From the NCBI GenBank assembly GCA_012963075.1, contig DTWI01000146.1:1-7880 (forward strand): a stretch of 7,880 nt of DNA, given 5' to 3'. Source of the stretch: Fidelibacterota bacterium (GTDB taxonomy: Bacteria; Marinisomatota; Marinisomatia; Marinisomatales; Marinisomataceae). The translations under genes were made by a program, and so were the position numbers. Shown here piece after piece: positions 1 to 6,574 of this stretch. The notes beneath the pieces were generated by a model, which saw only the letters and a list, made by a program, of their open reading frames with translations, was not told where the DNA came from and made no database searches. Within the stretch, counting starts at the first letter, position 1; the number at the start of each line of letters is the position of its first letter.

Positions 1-189
1 CTACTCACAAAAAAATTAATAAAAATAAAAGGAAGAGATAATAGCCCTGGGAGAGCTTTATTATATTGCACTACCGAAGAATATTTGAAACATTTTGGTC
101 TAGACCATTTATCTGATATGCCAAAACATAATGAAATTTCTGAAATAATCGATTCTCAAGAGGATAAAATCAGTAGTGAAATTATTTAA
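1..189 (+). CDS. scpB: Segregation and condensation protein B, C-terminal fragment (5' end outside window)
   Basis: The frame is open from base 1 and ends at TAA 187-189, giving the last 62 residues. ScpB is the winged-helix kleisin-associated subunit of the SMC-ScpAB condensin complex, which compacts and helps segregate the chromosome in the cytoplasm. The visible part carries the family's C-terminal winged-helix signature: a Gly-Arg turn, PGRALLYCTTEEYLKHFGL (around residues 16-34 of the fragment), then L-x-D-M-P. This corresponds to the usual 'GRPxxYGTTxxFLxxFGLxxLxxLP' ending. A short polar tail of about 20 residues follows. Its last 14 bases overlap the start of rluB; scpB followed by rluB is a common gene order (as in Bacillus), which supports both calls. 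The N-terminal part cannot be judged. The call rests on the motif and the neighbour, and the fragment is short. Confidence 0.85.
   Translation, partial: LLTKKLIKIKGRDNSPGRALLYCTTEEYLKHFGLDHLSDMPKHNEISEIIDSQEDKISSEII
158..164 (+). promoter_or_regulatory. Shine-Dalgarno site for rluB
   Basis: The purine-rich AAGAGGA lies inside the end of scpB, 11 bases upstream of the GTG at 176. It supports starting rluB at this GTG, which also places the S4 domain at the exact N terminus as expected for the family. It is one of the clearer ribosome-binding sites in the window. Confidence 0.55.
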
Positions 190-889
190 ATTTGTTGCCT
201 CTTCTGGTCTGCTATCTAGAAGAAAATCTCAGGAATCTATAAAATCAGCCCTTATTACAGTAAATAATATTGTTGAGCTAGATCCTTTTGTTGATATAGA
301 TCCTGAAAAAGATATAGTGAGACTTGATGAACAAAAAATCAAGTTTAGAAGAGAATGCGAAACAATTGTACTCCATAAACCAAAAGGATTTATTTGTTCT
401 AGGAGTGATGAATTAAACAGAAAAACAATCTTTGACTTAATTCCAAAGAAATCTACTCTCAATTATATTGGAAGATTAGATAAAAATACAACGGGTATAA
501 TTTTGTTAACTAATGATGGAAACTTATCTCAGTTCTTAACACATCCAAAAAACAAAATTCCTAAAGAATATATTGCTGAAACAACAGCTCAAATACAAGG
601 GTCACAAGTCAAAAAGATTAAAAAAGGTATTTTTATTGGGTCTGGAGAGAAGGGAAGAGCAGAAATATTATCTCAGAAAAAAGTGAAAAATATATTTCAT
701 ATTAAAATGATCTTAAAACAAGGAAAAAAAAATGAGATTAGGAGAATATTCAAGTTTTCCAATATAAAATTACTTTCTTTAAAAAGAGTTAAGTTTGGGA
801 ATATTGCTTTAGGACATTTAAAGGAAGGTTTTTGGAGAGAATTAACGAAAAAAGAAAAAAAATATTTCAGGAAAGTTCGTCTAAAATGA
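176..889 (+). CDS. rluB: Ribosomal large-subunit pseudouridine synthase, RsuA/RluB family
   Basis: Converts a specific uridine of rRNA to pseudouridine; RluB modifies the 23S rRNA peptidyl-transferase region and its relative RsuA modifies 16S. The 237-residue protein has an N-terminal S4 RNA-binding domain (about 1-50, with SGLLSRRKSQE and ITVNN). The catalytic domain begins near 64 with VLHKPKGFICS. The family motif GRLDKNTTGIILLTNDG spans 99-115, and D102 is the expected catalytic aspartate. PKEYIAE (129-135) and a C-terminal GKKNEIRRIF stretch (about 183-192) complete the family pattern. The length is at the short end of the normal range and no key residue is missing. The start is GTG at 176, overlapping scpB by 14 bases and probably translationally coupled to it. 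RluB is preferred over RsuA, RluE or RluF because of the scpB neighbour; the exact target uridine cannot be read from sequence. The lysine-rich C terminus is in keeping with RNA binding and AT-rich codon bias. Confidence 0.88.
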   Translation: MKLFKFVASSGLLSRRKSQESIKSALITVNNIVELDPFVDIDPEKDIVRLDEQKIKFRRECETIVLHKPKGFICSRSDELNRKTIFDLIPKKSTLNYIGRLDKNTTGIILLTNDGNLSQFLTHPKNKIPKEYIAETTAQIQGSQVKKIKKGIFIGSGEKGRAEILSQKKVKNIFHIKMILKQGKKNEIRRIFKFSNIKLLSLKRVKFGNIALGHLKEGFWRELTKKEKKYFRKVRLK

Positions 890-890
890 G

Positions 891-907
891 AACATTTTAA
901 AAATGTT
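891..907 (+). repeat. Small AT-rich inverted repeat in the rluB-cmk gap
   Basis: AACATTTT and AAAATGTT are perfect 8-base inverted arms around a single A, starting two bases after the rluB stop. As RNA it could form a stem of about 7 pairs, nearly all A-U, with a 3-base loop. No T-run follows directly, so it does not look like an intrinsic terminator. It could be a small operator-like palindrome, a weak mRNA end or processing element, or chance in AT-rich DNA. It lies in the only non-coding stretch of any size (890-947), in which I see nothing else convincing. Confidence 0.35.
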
Positions 908-947
908 GGCATTTATTTAAAGTAAGACTAACTTTCTGAGCAATTTT

Positions 948-1607
948 ATGGTTATAACAATTGATGGAGCTGCAGGCGTTGGAAAAACAACAACTGCTAA
1001 AAAACTAGCAAGAAAGTTAGGATTTGGATATTTGGATACTGGTGCTATGTATCGAGCAGTAACTTATTTTTTTATTCAACATCAAGTTGATATTGAATCA
1101 AAAAATATGGTAATTAGTTCTCTGGATACTTTAAACTTAGATGTTAGATTTCCAATCGATCGTCCAACTAAAATTGTGTTGGATGGAGAGGACATTAGCG
1201 AAGATATTAGAAAAAAAGTAGTAACTAATAGGGTTAGTCAAGTGAGTGCCATAAAAGATGTGAGAAAAAAAATGGTTAAAATGCAAAAAGAAATTGTAAG
1301 TAATGGTAACTTTGTTGTTGAAGGAAGAGATATTGGTACTGTAGTTTTTCCAAATGCAGAACATAAATTTTTTTTGGTGGCAAACTACGATATTAGAGCA
1401 AAAAGAAGATTAAAAGATTTTCATAATGTTAACGAAAAACTTGATTTATCTGATATTAAGAATGACTTAATAAGACGTGATGAACGTGATAAGAATAGAA
1501 AACTTTCTCCTCTTAAAAAAGCAGAGGACGCAGTAGTAATTGATACATCAAATTGTAGTATTGATGAACAGGTAGAGAGTATATATAAACATATTGAAAG
1601 AGTATAA
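948..1607 (+). CDS. cmk: Cytidylate kinase (CMP/dCMP kinase)
   Basis: Phosphorylates CMP and dCMP with ATP to give CDP and dCDP in the cytoplasm, feeding RNA, DNA and CDP-linked lipid precursor synthesis. The 219 residues match the bacterial Cmk length. The P-loop is GAAGVGKTTT (7-16, K13 the phosphate-binding lysine). The CMP-binding motif LDTGAMYRA is at 29-37 and VVEGRDIGTVVFP at 123-135. The C-terminal lid and base-recognition region reads R-R-D-E-R-D followed by RKLSPLKKAEDA and VIDT (about 176-200). The first ATG gives the classic start MVITIDG, so the start is secure, although only a weak purine run precedes it. It follows a 58-base gap after rluB and is followed after 6 bases by rpsA; cmk-rpsA is one of the most widespread bacterial gene pairs. 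Nothing is missing or unusual. Confidence 0.96.
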   Translation: MVITIDGAAGVGKTTTAKKLARKLGFGYLDTGAMYRAVTYFFIQHQVDIESKNMVISSLDTLNLDVRFPIDRPTKIVLDGEDISEDIRKKVVTNRVSQVSAIKDVRKKMVKMQKEIVSNGNFVVEGRDIGTVVFPNAEHKFFLVANYDIRAKRRLKDFHNVNEKLDLSDIKNDLIRRDERDKNRKLSPLKKAEDAVVIDTSNCSIDEQVESIYKHIERV

Positions 1608-1613
1608 AAAATT

Positions 1614-3362
1614 ATGAATGAAAAGTTAGATCAAAACCTAGAAGATGTCAAAACAGAAGAATTGGTTGCAAACGTTGATAGTGATTTGGTAGAAGTAAAA
1701 GAAACTACCACTAAAAAAATTAAAGATTATCTAAGTAAAGATTTGTTTAATGGTATAAAAATAATTTCTGGCAAAGAAAGTGATGAAGAGGTTAATAGTT
1801 TAGCTAAATCTGATTTAAGTGAATATGAAAAGACTTTTAAAGATATTTCTGAAAATCAAATTATATCGGCAAAAGTAATTGGAATTAGTGAAAATGATAT
1901 TATGGTTGATATAGGTTTTAAATCTGAAGGGTTGATTAACAGATCAGAATTTAACAATAAAGATTTACCTGAAATTGGTTCTAAGATAGATATTTTTCTT
2001 GAAAAATTTGAAGATACTGATGGAAATATAACCCTTTCAAAATATAAAGCTGATTTTATTAAAAGATGGGACGAATTAAGAGAATTGTGTGATAATGCCA
2101 AACCTGTGAAAGGAAAAATCATTAAAAGAGTTAAGGGGGGTCTTGTAGTAGATCTTGATGTAATTCAGGCTTTCCTTCCTGGATCTCAAGTTGATGTTCA
2201 ACCGGTAAAGAATTTTGATGATTTTTTAAATAAAGAATTTGATTTTCAGATTGTCAAAGTTGATGAATCAAGAAAAAATCTTGTGGTCTCAAGAAAAGCC
2301 ATACTTCAAGAGTCTTTAAATGAAAAAAGACAAGAAATTATGGATAAAATTAAAGTTGGTGAAACAATTTCTGGTATGGTTAAAAATATTACCGATTTTG
2401 GTGCTTTTATTGATTTAGGTGGCGTAGATGGGTTGATACATATTACTGATTTTTCATGGGGAAGAATTAATCATCCATCTGAAGTTGTATCAATTGGAGA
2501 TACAGTTGACGTACAAGTTATTGATTATAATAAAGAAACATCAAGAATTTCCCTTGGTATCAAGCAATTAACTGATAATCCTTGGAAATCAATTGTTGAT
2601 AAATATAATGTTGGTGATGTTATATCAGGCAAGATAGTTAGTATTATGAACTATGGTATTTTTGTTGAAATTGAAAAAGGTGTGGAGGGTTTAGTGCACA
2701 TATCAGAAATCTCATGGAATAAAAATATTGAAAATTTATCTGATCATTATAAAACAGGGAATATATTAGAATCAAAAATATTATCTATTGATATTAAAGA
2801 TCAAAAAATTAGTCTTGGTATTAAACAATTAACAGAAGATCCATGGAAGAATGTATCATCTAGATTTGCTATAAATGATAAAATTAAAGGATCAATTAAT
2901 AATATTACCAAGTTTGGTGCATATATTAATTTGGGAGATAATATCGAAGGTTTTATAAGAAATACAGATTTTCACTGGACAAAAAATATTTCTCGTGCAA
3001 AAGAATTTGTTAAAAAAGAAGACAATGTTGAATTAATTGTATTAGAAATTTCGAATAAGGATAGAAAAATATTTTTAAGCATGAAAGAAATGACTGAAAA
3101 TCCTTGGTCTGAAATAAAAAAGCAGTATTTATCTGGACAAGCAATTCAAGGAACTTATAATAGTTTGACTGATTCTGGAATGGTTATTGGTCTTGAAAAT
3201 GATATTGAAGGTTTTGTTCCAATAGATAAGATTGCAAAAAAATTAAGAAAAAATTACTTATCATCAATCAAGCAAGGGGAACTTGTTGATTTATTAGTTG
3301 TTGAAGTTGAAGAGAAAGATAAAAGAGTTGTCTTGATGCTTAATCAACCTGATGAAGATTAA
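1614..3362 (+). CDS. rpsA: 30S ribosomal protein S1, six S1 domains
   Basis: S1 binds the 30S subunit (through S2) and unstructured mRNA leaders, helping initiation on mRNAs with weak Shine-Dalgarno sites. The 582-residue protein has six S1/OB-fold repeats at roughly 81-143, 164-227, 248-316, 333-403, 419-490 and 507-576. Repeats 3 and 4 are the most canonical (ITDFGAFIDLGGVDGLIHI and the matching NYGIFVEIEKGVEGLVHIS). Repeats 3, 4 and 5 are each closed by a related linker: LGIKQLTDNPW, LGIKQLTEDPW and LSMKEMTENPW. Repeat 5 is less typical, with GFIRNTDFHW in place of G-L-V-H-x-S-E. Before repeat 1 lies an acidic, probably flexible extension of about 80 residues (21 Asp/Glu). E. coli S1 (557 residues) starts its first domain much earlier. 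Only a weak GAAAGAG precedes the ATG, in keeping with the poor Shine-Dalgarno and autoregulation known for rpsA. Its last 11 bases overlap the YbbR gene. Confidence 0.96.
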   Translation: MNEKLDQNLEDVKTEELVANVDSDLVEVKETTTKKIKDYLSKDLFNGIKIISGKESDEEVNSLAKSDLSEYEKTFKDISENQIISAKVIGISENDIMVDIGFKSEGLINRSEFNNKDLPEIGSKIDIFLEKFEDTDGNITLSKYKADFIKRWDELRELCDNAKPVKGKIIKRVKGGLVVDLDVIQAFLPGSQVDVQPVKNFDDFLNKEFDFQIVKVDESRKNLVVSRKAILQESLNEKRQEIMDKIKVGETISGMVKNITDFGAFIDLGGVDGLIHITDFSWGRINHPSEVVSIGDTVDVQVIDYNKETSRISLGIKQLTDNPWKSIVDKYNVGDVISGKIVSIMNYGIFVEIEKGVEGLVHISEISWNKNIENLSDHYKTGNILESKILSIDIKDQKISLGIKQLTEDPWKNVSSRFAINDKIKGSINNITKFGAYINLGDNIEGFIRNTDFHWTKNISRAKEFVKKEDNVELIVLEISNKDRKIFLSMKEMTENPWSEIKKQYLSGQAIQGTYNSLTDSGMVIGLENDIEGFVPIDKIAKKLRKNYLSSIKQGELVDLLVVEVEEKDKRVVLMLNQPDED

Positions 3363-4347
3363 TATCCCAAAATTAAAAGATACTAATGTACCTCAATTAA
3401 GAAGAATATTTTATTCTTTTATCATAGCATTTATTTTCTGGTTTTTTATTAAAAGTGAAGATGATTATTTAGTAACAAAAAAAATTCCTCTAATTGCAAG
3501 AAATTTACAAGAACAAAAAACATATAAAGAAGAAGTTCCAAAAGATATTCTTGTTACAATAAGAGGATCTGGTAGATCATTTATATGGCTCGCATTGTTT
3601 GAGAATTTCTATGATTATAAAGCAATTATTGATTTAAGCAGTATTGCTGATCAATATAATTTCAATTTAAATGATTATTATAGAGACAATCCTAAAAAGA
3701 TAGTATTGCCACTATCTTTAGGTTTAGAATTTGTAGAGGTTATTTCACCAAAAAATATCATAATCAATTTAGATCAATATTTGGTCAAAAAAGTACCAAT
3801 TCAATCACAGGTATTTATTTCAACAGAACCAGGATATGTACAAGTTGGAAATGAAAATTTTGTTCCAGACTCTATTAACATTGGCGGACCACAAGAAATC
3901 GTAAATAGTATTGAATTTGTGAGAACTCAAAAAGATACTTTGCTAAATCTTGTAGCATCAATAGATGAAGAATTATCAATTATTAATCCAAATAAATTAG
4001 TTGATTTTGATCCAAAGAAAGTTCGAAGATATATTAATATTCAACCGATTAGTGAAACGATTGTTACATCTATTCCAGTTCAGTTAATTAATAAGCCAAA
4101 TGATCTTGAGATATTTGTCAATCCTTCTACAGTTTCATTAACTATTATTGGAGGCCTTGATCAAGTTGCAAATATTCTTCCTGAAGATATTTTAGTTACA
4201 ATTGATTTTAAAGATTGGAATCCTGATAAACAGTTTTATTTACCTCAAATTGAAATACCTAACAATTTTTTTAAGTGGGAAAATTTATCTCCAAATAATT
4301 TAGAAATTCTTGTTGTGGATAGAGAAGAACCAATCAAAGAAAATTGA
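3352..4347 (+). CDS. Membrane-anchored YbbR-domain protein
   Basis: The 331-residue protein has a short basic N terminus, one hydrophobic transmembrane segment (about 19-34, rich in Phe and Ile), and a long extracytoplasmic part. That part reads as about three YbbR-like repeats (near 41-142, 147-230 and 240-322). The clearest is the second: VPIQ, then PGYVQVG, VPDSINIGGP and an I-E-F-V-R-T ending, the usual 'GY..g...P..v.v.Gp...v..i..v.T' pattern. In Firmicutes, YbbR proteins (CdaR) regulate the diadenylate cyclase CdaA. No cyclase gene is visible here, so that role is only possible, not shown. The ATG at 3352 lies inside the end of rpsA with no clear ribosome-binding site, pointing to translational coupling. 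The TGA stop overlaps the TTG start of tsaD. I am confident of the family and the topology, but not of the function. Confidence 0.8.
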   Translation: MKINIPKLKDTNVPQLRRIFYSFIIAFIFWFFIKSEDDYLVTKKIPLIARNLQEQKTYKEEVPKDILVTIRGSGRSFIWLALFENFYDYKAIIDLSSIADQYNFNLNDYYRDNPKKIVLPLSLGLEFVEVISPKNIIINLDQYLVKKVPIQSQVFISTEPGYVQVGNENFVPDSINIGGPQEIVNSIEFVRTQKDTLLNLVASIDEELSIINPNKLVDFDPKKVRRYINIQPISETIVTSIPVQLINKPNDLEIFVNPSTVSLTIIGGLDQVANILPEDILVTIDFKDWNPDKQFYLPQIEIPNNFFKWENLSPNNLEILVVDREEPIKEN

Positions 4348-5324
4348 TTATTCTTGGAATAGAGACATCTTGTGATGAGACTGGTGTAGCAATTTGTCAA
4401 GACTATAAAATTCTTGCTAGCTATAATAAAACTCAATATATACACAAAAAATATGGAGGGGTTGTTCCTGAAATTGCATCAAGAGAACATGAAAAATTTT
4501 TACCTCAAATTACTAAAAAAGTTTTAAAAGAATCTAAGTTAAACTATTCTGATTTAGATGCTATTGCTGTAACTAATGGTCCAGGATTAATGGGTTCTTT
4601 ATTATCTGGAATTTCTTTTGCCAAAGGATTATCTCAAGGACTGGATATTCCAATAGTTCCTATTAATCATCTTGAGGCACATCTTAATTCTGTATTTATT
4701 GAATTTGGTGATTTAATAAAACCTCCTTTTATTAGTTTACTTGTTTCAGGTGGACATACACAACTTTGGATGGTTAAATCTGATTCTAAATATAATCTTT
4801 TAGGAGAAACTTTGGATGATGCATGTGGAGAAGCATTTGACAAAGGATCAAAGACATTGGGTCTAGATTATCCTGGTGGTCCGGAGATAGAGAAGTTATC
4901 AAAAGGTGGAAATAATAAGTTGATTGATTTTCCTCGTCCTATGATACATGATAAGAGTTATAATTTTAGTTTTAGTGGTTTAAAAACTGCTTTGATCAAT
5001 TATATAAAAAAGAATGATAAATATTCGCCAAATGATGTTGCTGCTAGCTATCAAGAAGCTATCGTAGATACTTTGATGATTAAATTAAATAGAGCTATGG
5101 ATAATTTTAAAATCGATACTGGTATTATTTGTGGTGGAGTTGCCGCCAATAAACGATTAAGAGAAAAATTAGGTAAATTAGATAAAACTATTATTTTTCC
5201 TTCTCTAAAATATTGTACTGATAATGCAGATATGATTGCATTTTTAGGAGAGAAAAAAATGAACACTAAATCTGTTGAAGCAGGAATAAATTTTTCTGCT
5301 TATTCTAGAGGAATAGTTCTTTAA
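4344..5324 (+). CDS. tsaD: tRNA N6-threonylcarbamoyladenosine (t6A37) transferase
   Basis: TsaD (YgjD/Gcp/Kae1 family) transfers the threonylcarbamoyl group from TC-AMP to A37 of ANN-decoding tRNAs, working with TsaB and TsaE. The 326 residues show all the family motifs: GIETSCDETG (5-14), YGGVVPEIASREH (37-49), HLEAHL (109-114, with metal ligands H109 and H113), LLVSGGHTQL (132-141), GEAFDKGSKTLGL (162-174), FSFSGLKTAL (208-217), GGVAANKRLRE (264-274) and CTDNADMIA (291-299, with metal ligand D293). The start is TTG at 4344. An in-frame TAG at 4320-4322 rules out an upstream extension, and the conserved GIETS motif begins only four codons later, leaving no other ordinary start. The TTGA overlap with the YbbR stop implies coupled translation. 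tsaB and tsaE are not in the window. Confidence 0.96.
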   Translation: MIILGIETSCDETGVAICQDYKILASYNKTQYIHKKYGGVVPEIASREHEKFLPQITKKVLKESKLNYSDLDAIAVTNGPGLMGSLLSGISFAKGLSQGLDIPIVPINHLEAHLNSVFIEFGDLIKPPFISLLVSGGHTQLWMVKSDSKYNLLGETLDDACGEAFDKGSKTLGLDYPGGPEIEKLSKGGNNKLIDFPRPMIHDKSYNFSFSGLKTALINYIKKNDKYSPNDVAASYQEAIVDTLMIKLNRAMDNFKIDTGIICGGVAANKRLREKLGKLDKTIIFPSLKYCTDNADMIAFLGEKKMNTKSVEAGINFSAYSRGIVL

Positions 5325-5326
5325 TA

Positions 5327-6571
5327 ATGAAAGATAAATATAAGTGGTTTCTTTTTTGGGTATCAATTGGTGTGGCTATAGGTGGAGCAATTTATATAAA
5401 CTCCCTTTTCTTTTTCTTTTTTGCTGATGAGACTGATATTATTGCAGATAATATAATTCCAGAAAGTATTGAATTAAAAACTCCAGAAGATATAGTAGAT
5501 ATAGCTATAAAAAATATTATCGTATACCCTAATAGATCTGATCAGAAATCAATATACATTGATATTGAAATCCAAAACATTAATGGAAATGAAACTGTTC
5601 AAGTTAGTCTTTCAAATGCCAACAATCTTATTGGTTCAGACCAAATTAGTTTGAAATCCAACCAAAAAGTTTATTTTCAATCATTTTTATTAAAAGATAA
5701 TATTGATTTTAAATCAAAGTTTGATGTAAAAATTTCCAGCTTGAAGCTTGAAGAAAATATTGCAAATAATAGGTATAGTTTTAATGTAAACTTAGAGTCA
5801 GACAATCCAAAGATTGCAATTATCAGTGGCAACTTGAATTTTAATTCAATGGCTATTATTAATCATGTTGCAAATGATTTTGATCACTTTATACCTGATT
5901 TTGAGACGGGGATCCATGATTTCAAAGATTTTTGGTTTAAAAGATATGATTTAGTTATTTTTGATAATTTTCCAAATCATATTATATCAGATAAATGGTT
6001 AGAATTATTTTTCAGAAAAATTTATTCTCAAAATACTGCCTTAATTCTCTCTATTGGCAATAATCAGAATTTTGATTCTTTAATTAAATTGTCTCCACTC
6101 TTTGGAGTTAAAATTGATTCTAAAGAGGATATAAATAATATTTCAAAAAGAACTTTTTTCGAGAAAAATCAGTTTAAATCTGTTTTAATTAATAATACAA
6201 ATTTTTATGAAGATTTTTTCAATGAAAAAAATGATTATTTTGAAGAATCTTTAAAGTGGGCGTTGGAAAATAAAAAATTACGTTACAATTTTTTTTTAGG
6301 AAGCGAACATTATAACATAAATGATAAAATATTTATCTATGGATTTTCAAATCGTGTTGACTCAGAAAAAAAGATATTTACTGCAAAAATTTCTATTGAT
6401 GATAGATACCTATACAATAAGAGATTATATCTCAATCCAATATCAGATTATTATTTTAGCCAATTTAATATTGATAATTTTGGTAATTACAAGATAGAAA
6501 TTATTGACGAAAACAATTTTATCCTTGAAACGATAAGTGTTAATATTGTAGAAGAATTAGGTAAATTATAG
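5327..6571 (+). CDS. Uncharacterised membrane-anchored protein, possible Ig-like plus GATase-like fold
   Basis: I cannot name this 414-residue protein. It has one long hydrophobic N-terminal segment (about 7-33, ending in five Phe), then a probably periplasmic part. Residues 60-155 look like a beta-sandwich: I-x-N-I-I-V-Y-P, alternating strands, then LEENIANNRYSF, which resembles CARDB/Ig-type domains. Residues 162-262 look like a Rossmann-type alpha/beta unit: PKIAIISG, YDLVIFDNFP, ALILSIG, then LSPLFGVK. A beta-rich C-terminal part ends with FGNYKIEIIDENNFILE (385-401). By order this resembles the C-terminal half of large membrane proteins that carry a von Willebrand A domain followed by a glutamine-amidotransferase-like domain. 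Here the VWA part is absent, and no catalytic Cys is seen at the expected nucleophile elbow. It starts 2 bases after tsaD, with AGAGGA at 5307-5312, and ends 3 bases before serS. The fold assignment is inference. Confidence 0.75.
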   Translation: MKDKYKWFLFWVSIGVAIGGAIYINSLFFFFFADETDIIADNIIPESIELKTPEDIVDIAIKNIIVYPNRSDQKSIYIDIEIQNINGNETVQVSLSNANNLIGSDQISLKSNQKVYFQSFLLKDNIDFKSKFDVKISSLKLEENIANNRYSFNVNLESDNPKIAIISGNLNFNSMAIINHVANDFDHFIPDFETGIHDFKDFWFKRYDLVIFDNFPNHIISDKWLELFFRKIYSQNTALILSIGNNQNFDSLIKLSPLFGVKIDSKEDINNISKRTFFEKNQFKSVLINNTNFYEDFFNEKNDYFEESLKWALENKKLRYNFFLGSEHYNINDKIFIYGFSNRVDSEKKIFTAKISIDDRYLYNKRLYLNPISDYYFSQFNIDNFGNYKIEIIDENNFILETISVNIVEELGKL

Positions 6572-6574
6572 CAA

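Noticed and set aside
229..462. Antisense open frames opposite rluB, cmk, rpsA and tsaD.
   Set aside because: They lie wholly or mostly within well-supported genes on the other strand, show no recognisable domain, and have the composition expected of shadow frames.
891..916. Intrinsic terminator after rluB based on the inverted repeat.
   Set aside because: The stem is nearly all A-T, with a very short loop and no directly following T-run, so a functional terminator is unlikely.
906..934. Possible sigma-70 promoter before cmk: TTGGCA at 906-911 and TAACTT at 929-934, spacer of 17 bases.
   Set aside because: The -10 element matches only three consensus bases and chance matches are common in such AT-rich DNA, so it is not listed as a feature.
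2341..3120. Repeated similar DNA within rpsA, considered as a tandem repeat or recombination product.
   Set aside because: The similarity comes from the homologous S1 domains and their NPW/DPW linkers, which are typical of S1 proteins; the copies are diverged.
5401..5422. Pyrimidine-only tract of 22 bases near the start of the 414-residue gene, considered as a regulatory or slippage element.
   Set aside because: It is explained by coding for Ser-Leu and five Phe in the membrane segment, and the frame is intact.
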